The notes under the pieces: model-generated | The model's database searches: none | What the model saw: only the letters and a program-made list of their open reading frames with translations | Told to the model about the DNA's origin: nothing | Position numbers and translations under genes: made by a program | Shown here: one piece after another, positions 12,146-24,146 of the stretch | Position numbering within the stretch: position 1 is the stretch's first letter | How the letters are laid out: each line of letters opens with the position of its first letter | Assembly (NCBI GenBank): GCA_018136815.1 | Contig: CM030935.1 | Coordinates: 5,896,448-5,960,447 of the forward strand | Length of the DNA stretch: 64,000 nucleotides | Direction of reading: 5' to 3' | Source: Isochrysis galbana | Lineage: Eukaryota; Haptophyta; Isochrysidales; Isochrysidaceae

Positions 12146-13173
12146 GTTTCCCATATATATATATATAGGTCTCACTGCTAGCGCCGCGCCCACGGTGGCC
12201 GTGACTTCTAGGACACCTTTCTAACGTTAAAAAGAGGCTTCTCCCTTCTGCTGCCCCTCCCTCCGCCCTCCCCTCTTCCCCCCCCCCCCCCCCCCCCCTC
12301 TCTCTCTTGGCGATGGCTGCTCTCCTGCTTCTGCTGTGCGGGGCGAACGGATGGGCGGGGCGGACAGCGCGCGGGCGGGCGGACAGCACCTCGGCCCCCG
12401 CCCTCTCCGCCTCCCTCTCTCCCTCCGCCTCCCTCTCCCCCTCTGTCTCTCTCTCTCTCTCCGTTGGTGTGAAGAGACGCGGAGTGAAGAGCTTCCAGGT
12501 TGAGAGGGAGGAATCCGAGGAGATTGGGGAGGCGAGGGGCGGGGGTAGACTGCTGCGTGCACTCTCCGTTGCTCCTTCTCGATTTCCTTCTCTCTCTACT
12601 TCTGTGGGTGGTGAGAAGAGGGGACGCGGTCGGGAGAGAGTGAGAGGGGAGTTCAGGGGAGGGAAAGAGAGGCAGAGAGAGCGAGTGGGCGAGGAAGGGC
12701 GCGGATCCGCCCATCCTACTCCCTTTTTACAGTGTCCACTCGCTTCTTGCCCGCTCGTTGCCTCCCTCGCTTCTTCCTCCGGCGGGGTGGAGAGGGGTGC
12801 GGAGCTGCCGGCAGTAGGTGGTTGCTGGTGCGAGAGCGAGGGAGTGAGCAGCAGTGCGTGGCAAGTGGCAAGGCGGCCGGTGGCTTCCGCTCGCCCGATC
12901 ACGCCAGTGCGCTCGCTCCGCGTGAGCGTTAAGCTGTGCGAAGAAGCGAAAGGAGCAGCTGATGCCGAGCGAGGGCGGGAGCAGACGAGGGACGGAGTCG
13001 AGCAGGTGCGTGAGCATCCGTGTGATGAGTGCAAAGAGGTGCAACGCGAGGAACACGACCAATAGACCACAAGGAGAGCGACCAGAGAGCTGTGAGAATC
13101 ACATAGATAAGCACCCACTACCACGATCGATGCACCCACCCCACTATACCCATCTTTCCCGGCGACACAGGCA
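12146..13173 (+). other. 5' flank of the MFS gene; possible unresolved first exon
   Basis: Poly-C and CT tracts (12279-12306, 12395-12460) are followed by GC-rich sequence. One frame starting near 12307 opens with a hydrophobic MAMAALLLLLCGANG-like leader, but the rest is low complexity and it does not join convincingly to the transporter. An acceptor-like CGACACAG at 13163-13170 leads in frame into the transporter, so an upstream coding exon may lie here. Confidence 0.35.
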
Positions 13174-13221
13174 GCGGCGGCTACTTCGTCAAGCGGTAAT
13201 CAGGCTGCAAGAACGGCCTTC

Positions 13222-15011
13222 ATGCCCATCGCGGTCGGCGTCTTCGCGCAAATGCTCGGCGAGGGCATCGCCATCTCGTCGCTTCCGTTGCACATGACCA
13301 ACCTAGGTGCCTCGCCCGTGCTCGCGGGGGCCGCCACCTCATGCTTCTCGATCGCACAGATGTTCTGTTGCCCGCTGCTCGTCCGTCTCTCCTCGCGCGT
13401 GGGCCGACTGCTCGTGCTGCGCGTCTGCCTCGCCGGCGCCACCGCCTCCTCGCTTATCATCGCCTTGTCGGGTACAACGCTTGGCATCATCACGGGGCGT
13501 AGTCTTGCTGGCGTTTTCGCAGCCTCCATTCCCGTCGCGCAAGCGGCAGTGACCGATGCTGTCGTGGCCAATGAGACGGCGCTCGCGCTCTCACGCGTCT
13601 CGGCCTCCTCCCAACTCGGCGTCGTCGTCGGGCCGGCGGCTGCCGCTATCTTCCAATCGGTGTACGCAATGCTCGGCGTGCCGCCCCACCTGCGCCTCCG
13701 TGCCGTCTTCCTGACATCGGGCGCCTTTGCCCTCGGCGTGCTCGGGTTGCTGCTTCATGGCGGCGACGCGCCGCCGGCAGCGCCCGTCACCAGCGCACCG
13801 CTGTCACCCAAGCGCGAGCCTGCCGACGCGGGTGCCAGGGGATCCGCCGCGAGCGCGCCGCCCGCCGTGCCGTCGAGTGTGGCAGCCGCGTGGCCCCTCA
13901 CACAGCCATGCCTTCGGCTCATAGCCGGACTCGTCGGTTGGGGCCTCACGCTCTCGGTGGGGACGTATGGCCTCTTCGCTCCACGCTTCCTTGGTGAGGT
14001 TGCGCGCGCGTTTGGCTGGTCGTGCGCACACCGTGACGTGGCGTGGCGTGGCCTGGCATGGCGCGGCGCAGCGAGCACGAGCCCCGCGCCCTGCAGCGCT
14101 CATCCACCTTGCGGCCGCGACCGTGCGCTCCTTAGGTTATGCGCAACCTCAGCTGTCGCTCACTTTCTCCATTGGCGCCGCAATGACCATTTTCACGCAA
14201 ATCCAGTTCCCGCGCATCGTGCGCCTTCTCGGTGAGTCCGCGTCAGACTCGTGGCCGCAACCCTTGCCCATGCCCGCGCGGAGTTTGGCCCTGACCTTTC
14301 GCCCCTCGCCTGGTAGGAGAGCACGTCGCCGCATCTACTGGCTTGGGCCTTCTCGCATTTGGCATCGGCGGCTCCTCCGTAGCCTTAGCAACGCCGATCC
14401 ACCAGTCGCTCTACATGTCCGTGCTGCCGCTTGGCTCCACGAGGCTTTGCCGCCCGTGTCACACGCTCACCGCGGCGCGGCATTCACCGCGAGCCGTGCG
14501 TCCCGCCTGGTCCCCGCACTGGCTGCGCTCACCTCTACCATATGGCTCCGCGTGCTCAGGCTGGGACGGATGGGCACAGGCATCGCCGATACCTCGGTGG
14601 CGACGCTCGTAGCCCGCTCGTCCAGCGGGTCCGAGGAGCGGTCGCAGAACCTTGCCCTCATCGCCTCTACGCGCGCCGCCGCGCGTATTGTCACGCCGCT
14701 CGTGTCTGGGACCCTATTCGCACGCTCTTGCTCGTGGAGGTGCGCGCACCTGGAGACCACGCCCCGTGTTTACCATCGCCCCAACCTCCACTCACATCCC
14801 ATTGTCGCCATGCTGTGCTCTCAGGCTTGCGCCTGGCGCCTTGCCGTACCTGGCCAACGCTGCGCTGGCCTTGTGCTTGGTGCCGCTCCCGCTGCTGCTC
14901 AGACGTATGGAGCAAAAGCAGCTGCGTCGGCTCCAAGCCGCCGAGCTGCCACCACGCGGGGAGGGCTACGCCATGGCTACCGGCCGGTCGAGCGAGCGTA
15001 GCACAAACTGA
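13222..15011 (+). CDS. Major facilitator superfamily transporter
   Basis: A polytopic membrane transporter of the MFS drug/proton antiporter type; the substrate is unknown. Resolved exons are 13222-13993, 14136-14231, 14317-(about 14416 to 14455), 14560-14739 and 14825-15011, with introns of 142, 85 and 85 bp starting GTGAGG, GTGAGT and GTGCGC. Helix 1 begins VGVFAQMLGEGIAI, and RLSSRVGRLLVLRVC matches the conserved loop between helices 2 and 3. A Pro/Ala-rich loop near 13770-13880 is the central linker. The second half has YGLFAPRFLG joined to YAQPQLSLTF, then GRMGTGIADTSVATL, PLVSGTLF and a final LPYLANAALALCLVPLPLLL helix. The fourth intron is unresolved: donors at 14417 or 14456 both fit the acceptor at 14559. 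The start may lie upstream, since the frame remains open to an acceptor near 13170. Confidence 0.8.
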
Positions 15012-17276
15012 TCCCATGCTTCCACCTCGCACGTGCCAGCACGCGCGGGCACGTTTCAAACAGCAATGCCCTTGCCGTTAGGGAGCAGCAATACAACACG
15101 TTGCGCGGACGGGGCATGCAAGCGGAAGGTATGCCCGAGGGGAACCTCTTGGGACGCTTGGCGGGCACTGCCGTGGCTGCGGGCTTTCATTATCCATGCT
15201 CATATATCCATGCTCCAAGAGACATCGCCAGACCCACGGAACATCGCCATCTGGAGGTGAACGTGCAAGTTCAGGGGCAGGGCAGTGATGTGTGCGGGGT
15301 CAGTACTTCCTCGTAGCGCTATCCTCAATGCCCTTGCCACTAAGGTGTTTTCTTGGCTGATGCATAGCTACTTTTACGCCCTTGCGTCCTAACTACTCTA
15401 ACATCTAAAATGACGGCGATGGGAAACCAAACTGGTCACGTTCCGTCTTCGAAAGAAAGAGGATCATCCCAAGCCATCGAAAGTCCATCGTCGTTCTATT
15501 ATTGCGCGGGAGAACACCACGCTAATGGCGTAGCATTGCCCTCCTACTTGAATTCTATTGACGCGACTTGTTCTACTTTTTTATACGCAGGATCAAAACT
15601 AAGGCTAAGGCACCAGACGCGTGTATTTGTCCCCACCCCTACTAGCATGAAGCACCTCCCCTTCCTCCGTTGCTAGGTCTATTTCGCTGTCGCCTGGACA
15701 TATGTATATGTATTTTTGTGTTTGGTGACGAGTTGTTATCTCTTATTAAGAGGCAAAGCACCTTTGGAGGTCCATCTTGTAAAGAGTTAACATGCGCCGG
15801 AGGCGCGAGTATGGAAATGGGGGGGCGTTGAAGCCCATCACCAAAGACCAAAGATGGGTTCAATATGCCGAACGAAACGGTAGAAAGGATGACAGAGATT
15901 GCAAGAAAATAGTGGGTGTTCGTTTTCGAGCGTGAGGCGTTGGAGCTGGCGCTGTACGCGTCGTGTGAGCACGCGCTGTGGTGGGATGCGCCGAGCTGCA
16001 AGTGGAGTGTGCCGACGGGTCGCGCTCTGCCTTGCGGTGAGCTCGAGGGACTGTGCGAGCGAACGGTCACGCATCGTGGCGCTGCTGCTGTCGCAAGGCT
16101 CAAACCGAGCTGGAGCTCAACTTGGTCACCACTGCCAGTGGCCACTGCGTAGTCAGTCGAGTGCTCAGCAATGACACCTCGATGTGTCGGAAGGCTTGTC
16201 TCGGCCGTGCACGCGCGCGTGTCGTCGCTCAACCCGATGGAGCTCGACTCGGTCACTGCGCAGTCAAATGCTCTCGGCCGTGCACTCCCTCGCTCCTCGT
16301 TGAAAGCTTAAAGGACTCGTAAGGAGTAAGGACCAAAAGAACCGTCGCCGCCGCTGCTATGGTGTTTGCAATGGAGTGAGGGGGGCGCGAGGCGAGGCCC
16401 CCATTGACCCCCACTCATAAAAGTAGGTTGAAAAGTCGTGGGACGAGAGTCGGAGTTTTTCCTAGGTGTCTGTGTGTCTGTGTCCGTCCGTCATCATGTC
16501 GTCAGTGCTCTTTCATCCGTCGCTCTCGCTCTAGTTGTCTCGCTCATCTATCACTCATACCCTACAACCTCTCCTCTCCTCGCCAGCCCCTGCAATCACA
16601 GCCCTCCCCTCGCTCGCCCTCGCCTCTCGCTCAATGTCGTTTTCGCCGCCGTCCATGCCCGCCTTCCTTTGCGGACGGGCTTTTAGCCCGTCAACGTCTC
16701 CGAAGTCGTCCCCTTCGCCACGCCTGCCGCCAGTATGGCTCCCTCCTCATTACCCTCAGACCCTGTGGGTCTTCCCAATTCGTCAGCTAGTGGTAGTGGC
16801 AGTAGGTAGCGGCACTAACGCTAATTAATTAATAAATTGACCTGATTGGCAAGTGGACTCAAGGAGCCGTTGGCCATTGGCAAACGCCCTGCAGCAAACA
16901 CCTTCCCAGCATAACAAACGGCAGTTTTCCAACAAAGCTGCAGTGCTCACAGTTTGTCATCGCTCACCGTACTGAAACATGAGTACATTTATACGTGGTA
17001 GACACGACATAATATCCGTCTGCTCGTGCGTGACGAAGTGAATGCCGCAATACTGAAACCGAAAGGCTCTTGTTGCCCTGGCACCGCGCGACTAGGCACG
17101 GCCACAACGCTGATACTTGGCTGATAGAAATGCGAAAGGACGACGCAAAAGCTAGAGACCGAGGTTGAGCGCACCAAGCCGAGATCGAAATACAGAATCA
17201 CAAAGCAAACTCAGGATCCCAAAGGCGATCGATTTTGCCGCATCGATGGGCGCACAGTGCCTGCGGTCTTTCACGC
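15012..17276. other. Intergenic; one doubtful minus-strand ORF
   Basis: The only notable frame is 15642-16256 (-), 204 codons, with a hydrophobic stretch YFLAISVILSTVSFGIL that could be a membrane segment. It has no recognisable domain and no splice support, and I give it about 0.2 as a gene. The rest is ordinary mixed sequence with short inverted repeats and no long microsatellite, so it may include the 3' regions of the convergent transporter (+) and methyltransferase (-) genes. Confidence 0.4.
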
Positions 17277-18029
17277 TTACTCTTTGACAAAATGAAGCAG
17301 CAGATTGTTGGCGGGCATGCGCACTTGGTGTTCGAGCTTCAGCCGGGCTGCTGCCGCCGCCTCACTCACTTTCTCAACGTCGCGGATGGCCCACACTGGG
17401 TTGGTTTCGCGCAGCTTCTGGTCGAAGGCTGCGTTGCCCGCGCCGCCGTCGTCGCCGAAGAAGGCGCCATCAAGCTTGAAGGGGCCGTAAACAAAGAGGT
17501 GGCCGCCACTCACGAGGGCCTTGCCCCCGCCATTCATGAGGCCGACTGTGCACTCCCACGGCGAAATGTGCAACACGTTCGAGCACACCATCAGGTTGAA
17601 ACGGCCCTCGTTCTCGGTGACAGCGGCGGGCCATGACTCCCACGCCACTGAGAGGTCGAGCGGTACGGCGGGAAGCACGTTGGCGAACTTCTTGCAGCCG
17701 TGTGCGTCGAGGCACGCCAGCTCGTTGAGGCCAGAGCGCGATCCTATCTTGCCGTACTGCGCCCACTGCTCGTCCTCGCTGGCTGGCTTGTCTGGGACAT
17801 ACTCGGAAGGCTGGAAGGTGAGCCGCGGGAAGGCCGGCGCGTACACCTCGATGTGAGCCCCCGTGCCAGAAGCCACCTCGAGAGCGAGCCCGCTCGGCTC
17901 CTGTGGGAGGAGGGCCGCCATCTGCTCCAGGATGGGCCCGCGGTTTCGGAGGGCGGCTGGGTGGTGGACTTCGGCCATCGGCAGGCGGAAGAAGGAGAGT
18001 AGCGAGTGAACGAGCCCACTCACGCCCAT
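17277..18029 (-). CDS. METTL26: DUF938/METTL26-type SAM-dependent methyltransferase
   Basis: A single-exon frame of 250 codons. It matches the UPF0585/DUF938 family (human METTL26) through its length: RNRGPILE near residue 28, the SAM-binding glycine motif LEVASGTG at 50-57 followed by a conserved His-containing turn, FQPSEYVPD, the FNLMVCSNVLHISPWECT core, GGHLFVYGPFKLDG, ETNPVWAIRD and the terminal MPANNLLLHFVK. The biochemical substrate of this family is not established to my knowledge. The Met at 17978 lines up better with the usual family start than the upstream Met at 18029, and the first 17 residues could be a short leader. The gene sits 30 bp downstream of a long (GA)n array, with a copy of the short inverted-repeat element farther upstream. 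Confidence 0.9.
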   Translation of the reverse strand: MGVSGLVHSLLSFFRLPMAEVHHPAALRNRGPILEQMAALLPQEPSGLALEVASGTGAHIEVYAPAFPRLTFQPSEYVPDKPASEDEQWAQYGKIGSRSGLNELACLDAHGCKKFANVLPAVPLDLSVAWESWPAAVTENEGRFNLMVCSNVLHISPWECTVGLMNGGGKALVSGGHLFVYGPFKLDGAFFGDDGGAGNAAFDQKLRETNPVWAIRDVEKVSEAAAAARLKLEHQVRMPANNLLLHFVKE

Positions 18030-18056
18030 GCACTACCGCTAGGGAGCACCAAAGGG

Positions 18057-18058
<2 letters not shown>

Positions 18059-18147
<89 letters not shown>
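18059..18147. repeat. (GA)n microsatellite, about 44 units
   Basis: An essentially uninterrupted GA dinucleotide array. On the sense strand of the METTL26-like gene it is a (TC)n tract ending about 30 bp before the upstream start codon, where promoter or 5' UTR sequence would be expected. Confidence 0.95.
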
Positions 18148-18148
<1 letters not shown>

Positions 18149-18494
18149 CCGAGCCCCCTCCTTCGCCCCGCTCCGCCGCTCCCCCTCTCCCTCCCCCACC
18201 AACTCTCTCTCCTTTCCTACTTTCCTACACTCTCACATCTTTCTGGAGTTTTTTAGTAGAAGGGACTCATAGTCCCCATGTGTCTGGGTGTCCTCTGATC
18301 CTCTGATCTCGTCCCCTCGTTGCGTCGCTAAGACCATGCTACTCCTAGCCCTCCTCTCACAGCTCGGTGTGGACCTGCCCACGGCTGCCCCACGCGCTCT
18401 ACTCGAACATGGTACCCCCGCGAGCACGCGAGTCGATCCGCACGCGCACGCTCGGCACGCTCGCATCGCTGATCGCTCGCTGATCGCTCAGAAC

Positions 18495-18677
18495 CCTAGA
18501 TGGGAAATACGTATTTACCGTATTTGGACAGAGGCCAAATACATATGTATTTGGCTGTATTTGAAGCGTGTCTTGGGTTGTAGGCCTCCAATGTATTTGA
18601 AATGTATTTGGCCAGAGGCCAAATACATATGTATTTGGCTGTATTTGCAGGCCCCAGCACCGTATTTCCCATCTAGG
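18495..18677 (+). mobile_element. Short inverted-repeat element (MITE-like), copy 2
   Basis: A 183-bp element with perfect terminal inverted repeats CCTAGATGGGAAATACG at the left and its complement at the right. It is flanked on both sides by CTCAGAAC (18487-18494 and 18678-18685), an exact 8-bp target-site duplication. The interior has two copies of a palindromic CAAATACATATGTATTTG unit separated by a short GC-rich spacer. It is non-coding. An 8-bp duplication with short inverted repeats is typical of hAT-like DNA transposons, so this is probably a non-autonomous hAT derivative (inference). Confidence 0.92.
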
Positions 18678-18719
18678 CTCAGAACTGGCAGTTCGAACTG
18701 GTCGGAGGTCAGAGGTTAG

Positions 18720-19401
18720 AAGTCAGAGGCCGCAACCTCGGGGGGGGGGGGGGGGGGGGGATCTCGGGTCGACCGCGTGGGGGGAGGGGGGAACAGCGGG
18801 TCGACCGCGCGGTCGTGGTCGTGTGTGCGTGTTGTGCGTGTGTGCCCGCGTGCCCGCGTGCCCGCTGCCCGCTGCCCGCTGCCTGCTGGGTTCGGCCGCG
18901 CCCAGAGGCCAGAGGACACACGGAACCAGGAACCAACACAAAACCCTCGCAATCCACTGGCGGGCACAACGACCACAAGCCTGGCGCGACTACGTTTGGC
19001 CGCGCCCAGAGGACACTAAGGCGGCTTGCCTTCATTTGGTCTCCTTTCCCTTCCAGTCTCACCCTACCATGAGCCCCCCCCGCGAGCACCCCGAAGGAGA
19101 GGCCCAGGAGCACCACGTACGCGACGAGAACAGCATTGCCTTGGCTCGGCATGAGGGCGCGCCCCGAGAGGGTCTCCTTCGACAACGCCTGTGCCATCCA
19201 CAACGCCTGGGGAGCCTACTCGCCGGGGGATGGGGTAGAGGGGCTGTGGATGGGAAGGGTCAGATTAGAGATACCACAAACCGCGCACCCCCCCTTTCAA
19301 ACCGCGCACAAATCTGACAACTTCCCGCGTATGGGGGTAGGGGGGAAACAAACAACTTTCTGGGGAATGCAGCTCGCTCGTGCAGGCCTCGACCCCAACT
19401 C
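18720..19401. other. G-run and Cys/Arg-type low complexity; possible minus-strand exon
   Basis: Starts with a G run at about 18739-18760 and short tandem copies of CCCGCGTG/CCCGCTG. On the minus strand from about 19203 to 19070 an open frame reads ALMPSQGNAVLVAYVVLL, a plausible membrane helix after a polar leader, which could be an exon of a small membrane protein. The continuation is low complexity and no domain is recognised. Confidence 0.3.
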
Positions 19402-19833
19402 GTGCAGCCTCCGAGGGCCGTTTTTTTATTATTTTTTGTTGGATTGCGACGGAAAGTGCTTGGTTACTCGCCCATTCTTTCTCACACTCGGCCAGGAGGG
19501 TACGACAGAGTGAACAAGCTCAATGAAGCAGGGAACTCTTTGCTCTTCTACATCGGCGACCTCAAATACGTCTTCGTGGGCATCGAAGTGTTCGAATTTG
19601 AGGCCGTCGACGAGATCGTCGCATTCGTATCGCCTGTAGGAGCGAACGACTTTCCGTATCCCTACGCCATTGATAAGACCGGTAGGCATTACCTCATGCT
19701 CGAAAAGAAGCAGGGGTACATTGACCCGTACCACAGCTTTTACGACATCGAAAAGAAGTTCAAGCTGACACACGAGGAGTGCGGTATACATCCGATGCAC
19801 TCATTGAAGACGATCCTTTCAAGACAAGTGTGA
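19402..19833 (+). CDS. Conserved-looking protein of unknown function
   Basis: The credible part begins near 19499, after an acceptor-like CGGCCAG, and ends at the stop at 19831-19833, giving about 111 residues. It is rich in aromatic and acidic residues and lower in GC than its neighbours. Recognisable stretches are KLNEAGNSLLFYIGDLKYVF, then a segment running GANDFPYPYAIDKTG, YLMLEKKQGYIDPYH and a C-terminal HEECGIHPMHSLK. This looks like a small folded enzyme-like or viral-type domain. My impression is that the VGxNDxPYPYAxD phrase occurs in proteins of large algal DNA viruses, but I cannot verify it. The upstream codons to 19402 are doubtful and may be intron. Confidence 0.5.
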   Translation: MQPPRAVFLLFFVGLRRKVLGYSPILSHTRPGGYDRVNKLNEAGNSLLFYIGDLKYVFVGIEVFEFEAVDEIVAFVSPVGANDFPYPYAIDKTGRHYLMLEKKQGYIDPYHSFYDIEKKFKLTHEECGIHPMHSLKTILSRQV

Positions 19834-21948
<2,115 letters not shown>

Positions 21949-23156
21949 AGAAGTGGGAGAAGTGCAAGGCTGGCTGCGTCGACGGCAAGGTGCCTGCTGC
22001 CGAGTTTGCTGACGCGGCACTCGCGATTATCTCGGTGAGAAAACATCCCAATTCCTCTTACGCCTCACACACGATCGAGCAAGGCGTTTGGATGGAAGAG
22101 GAGGGGGAAGTAGCGTGCGAGCGAGGGATCGCACTCAGCGGCTGGAGCGCGCGGCGACATCGACCACAGCCGCCGCCGGGATCGGTCGCATCCAGCATCC
22201 GCCGCGTCAGACCACCTCTCGCCCGCCATTCGCGTGAAGGTTTTCGACCTCATCAGCGGTATGGGCATCGCCAAGGCCGACATGAACGGCAACGCCAAGG
22301 CCATCGCAAAATTCGCCGAGGAGAACCCGGGAAAGAGTCTTCAGGTGACAGGAGGGAGGGCGCTAGGCTACCACCGGCAGAAGCCACACGCCTCGCGTTG
22401 CGCCTCGAGTGTCGCCGTTAGCACATGTCTGCATCGGTTGCAGGAGCTCTGTGAAGCCGAGCTGTCTACGGGCGACCTAAAGAAGCTGCTCAAGGGAGGA
22501 AGCGCATGCTGCGCGCTGCTCTGGCTCCAACGAGCCCTCCTCTTTATCAAGGTGCTGGCAACGCTCCGCCCATGCTCACAAGGCAACAAGCACATACGCA
22601 GTCGCCTCACGCTTCCATGCCACTGCTGCGCCACGCGAGCGAGCACCCGCCGTGCGTCTGTAACCAGCCCCACCAAGGCCAAAAGCTCAACCTGCGTGTG
22701 CTCCTGGCCTGGCTTACAAGCGCAGATCCTCCTAGAGACTCTCGAGTCCGATCGCTCGGCCAAGCTGTCTGAGTGCGTAATGAAAGGTTACGAAGCGTCG
22801 CTCAAGCGGTTTCACGGTTTCGCAGTGCGCACCACCTTTTCTGTGGCCGTCAAGGTGAAGGGCCTCGAATCCATCGCTCCTCGCAGCTGCGCCCAATGTC
22901 GCTAGCGCCCCTCGGACTGTCAGCTAGGCTCGCTCTGGCACGTCTGCATCCGACTTCCCCACATGATTCTGAGCTGTCGCCTGCGTCTCGCATGCAAACC
23001 CGGTAGGCGGCGCCCTCTCGTGATGGCTTCATGGCCAAGCTCGCCCCAACTGAGGAGGAAGTCTTCCAGCGCATTGGCGCCATGATGCCCACTGTCAACG
23101 AGATCCTCAAAACAAACGACGCTTTCCTACGTGCTAAGGGCGTAGAGACGGCGTGA
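21949..23156 (+). CDS. Glycolipid transfer protein (GLTP/ACD11-like), 5' partial
   Basis: Five exons recovered: 21949-22034, 22240-22344, 22444-22551, 22726-22854 and 23040-23156 (stop TGA). All introns are GTG...AG. The assembled protein has the GLTP fold signature: FADAALAIIS joined to VFDLISGMGIAKADMNGNAK (the conserved D-x3-N lipid-headgroup site), ALLWLQRALLFIK (the W-x-x-R/K motif after the lid helix), GYEASLKRFHGFAVRTTF (the conserved His) and a final LAPTEEEVFQRIG helix. Such proteins move sphingolipids or ceramide-phosphate between membranes in the cytosol. The first exon with the start codon is missing from this model; exon one here needs one base from upstream. Introns 22345-22443 and 22552-22725 are frame-neutral and stop-free, so retention would still give an open frame. 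Confidence 0.88.
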
Positions 23157-24146
23157 GCTCGTAATGCAGGAGAGGCAACCGCACGCTTGGAGCGATTTGA
23201 CACGAAGTGCTCAGTAAAGGTCTCTTGAACGGAGCGGTCGCAGCCCCCAGCTCACGTGGCCACACAGCGCCACCACGTCGCTGCTGGGCGCACGGAGAGC
23301 AAAGGTGGCGAGCCTTGGTCAATGTCCTCCCTCCCTCCCTTCCTCTCCCCCCCTCGTTTTTTTGCCTTTCCGTTCCCCTTCCCCCCTTTCTCTTCTTCTT
23401 CCCATTCCTCCCCCCCCCTCCCTGCCTCTCTCTCTCGCTCGCTCGCTCGCTCGCTCGCTCCCCCCCCCCCCAGTGGACTCCGATCGGGAGTGAGTCCTCA
23501 GGAACACGCCAGCGCGCTGTGGAGTGCGTCCATTTTATACAGCACGATGTTGCAACCTAGCCGGATGGCGGTCTAAGTGTTGGTCGTGGCTGTCGAATAT
23601 CCATGCGACTGATTTAAGCTTGGTCGTTGGTCGCACGGCGAGCCTGTATCGGCCCACCCGGTTGCCGATTGTTTCCTTCGGGGCCACTGCCGTCGCATTG
23701 CTTGCACGGCCACTTATCCCACCACGTTACTTCAGAGAATGCCAATATTTCCCAGAAGCAACTTTGCCGAGTCAAGCCGTATGGAAGAGGCTGTGGGCAG
23801 CATCGGGGAGAGCGCCAGAAGGTTCATTAAGCCATATGATTGTCGGGGCGAGCGTTGCCGGAGGGCCTTAGGCCAGTTCGTCTCGAGCGGCTATTCCCCG
23901 CCAGGAGACAGGTGAGTGAAATTCTAGATTGGAGATCGTGGATTTTGGGATTGGGACGAACGGCGAACGAGGGTTGCGGTTGGTGCGTCGACGAGGCGCT
24001 CCGAGCAGCCCTAGAGTGTGGGTGATCAAAAAACTTCTTAATATCAATATTCTCACCACGCGCGCGGCCGTGAAGTGGATGTGTTTCGCAGCCACGAACG
24101 AGCCTCAGCCGGAGATCGTAAACCACATTTTATGATCTCGGCGGTC
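23157..24146. other. Intergenic, no gene seen
   Basis: A pyrimidine-rich stretch at 23325-23470 contains a (GCTC)n run of about six units near 23432-23460, then a C run. The remainder is ordinary sequence with short frames lacking domain-like features. It ends at the hairpin that marks the retrotransposon. Confidence 0.4.

Noticed and set aside
12307-13065. A 252-codon ORF with a signal-peptide-like start
   Set aside because: After the hydrophobic leader it is low-complexity Ser/Arg/Glu, it has no domain, and it overlaps an equally long antisense frame.
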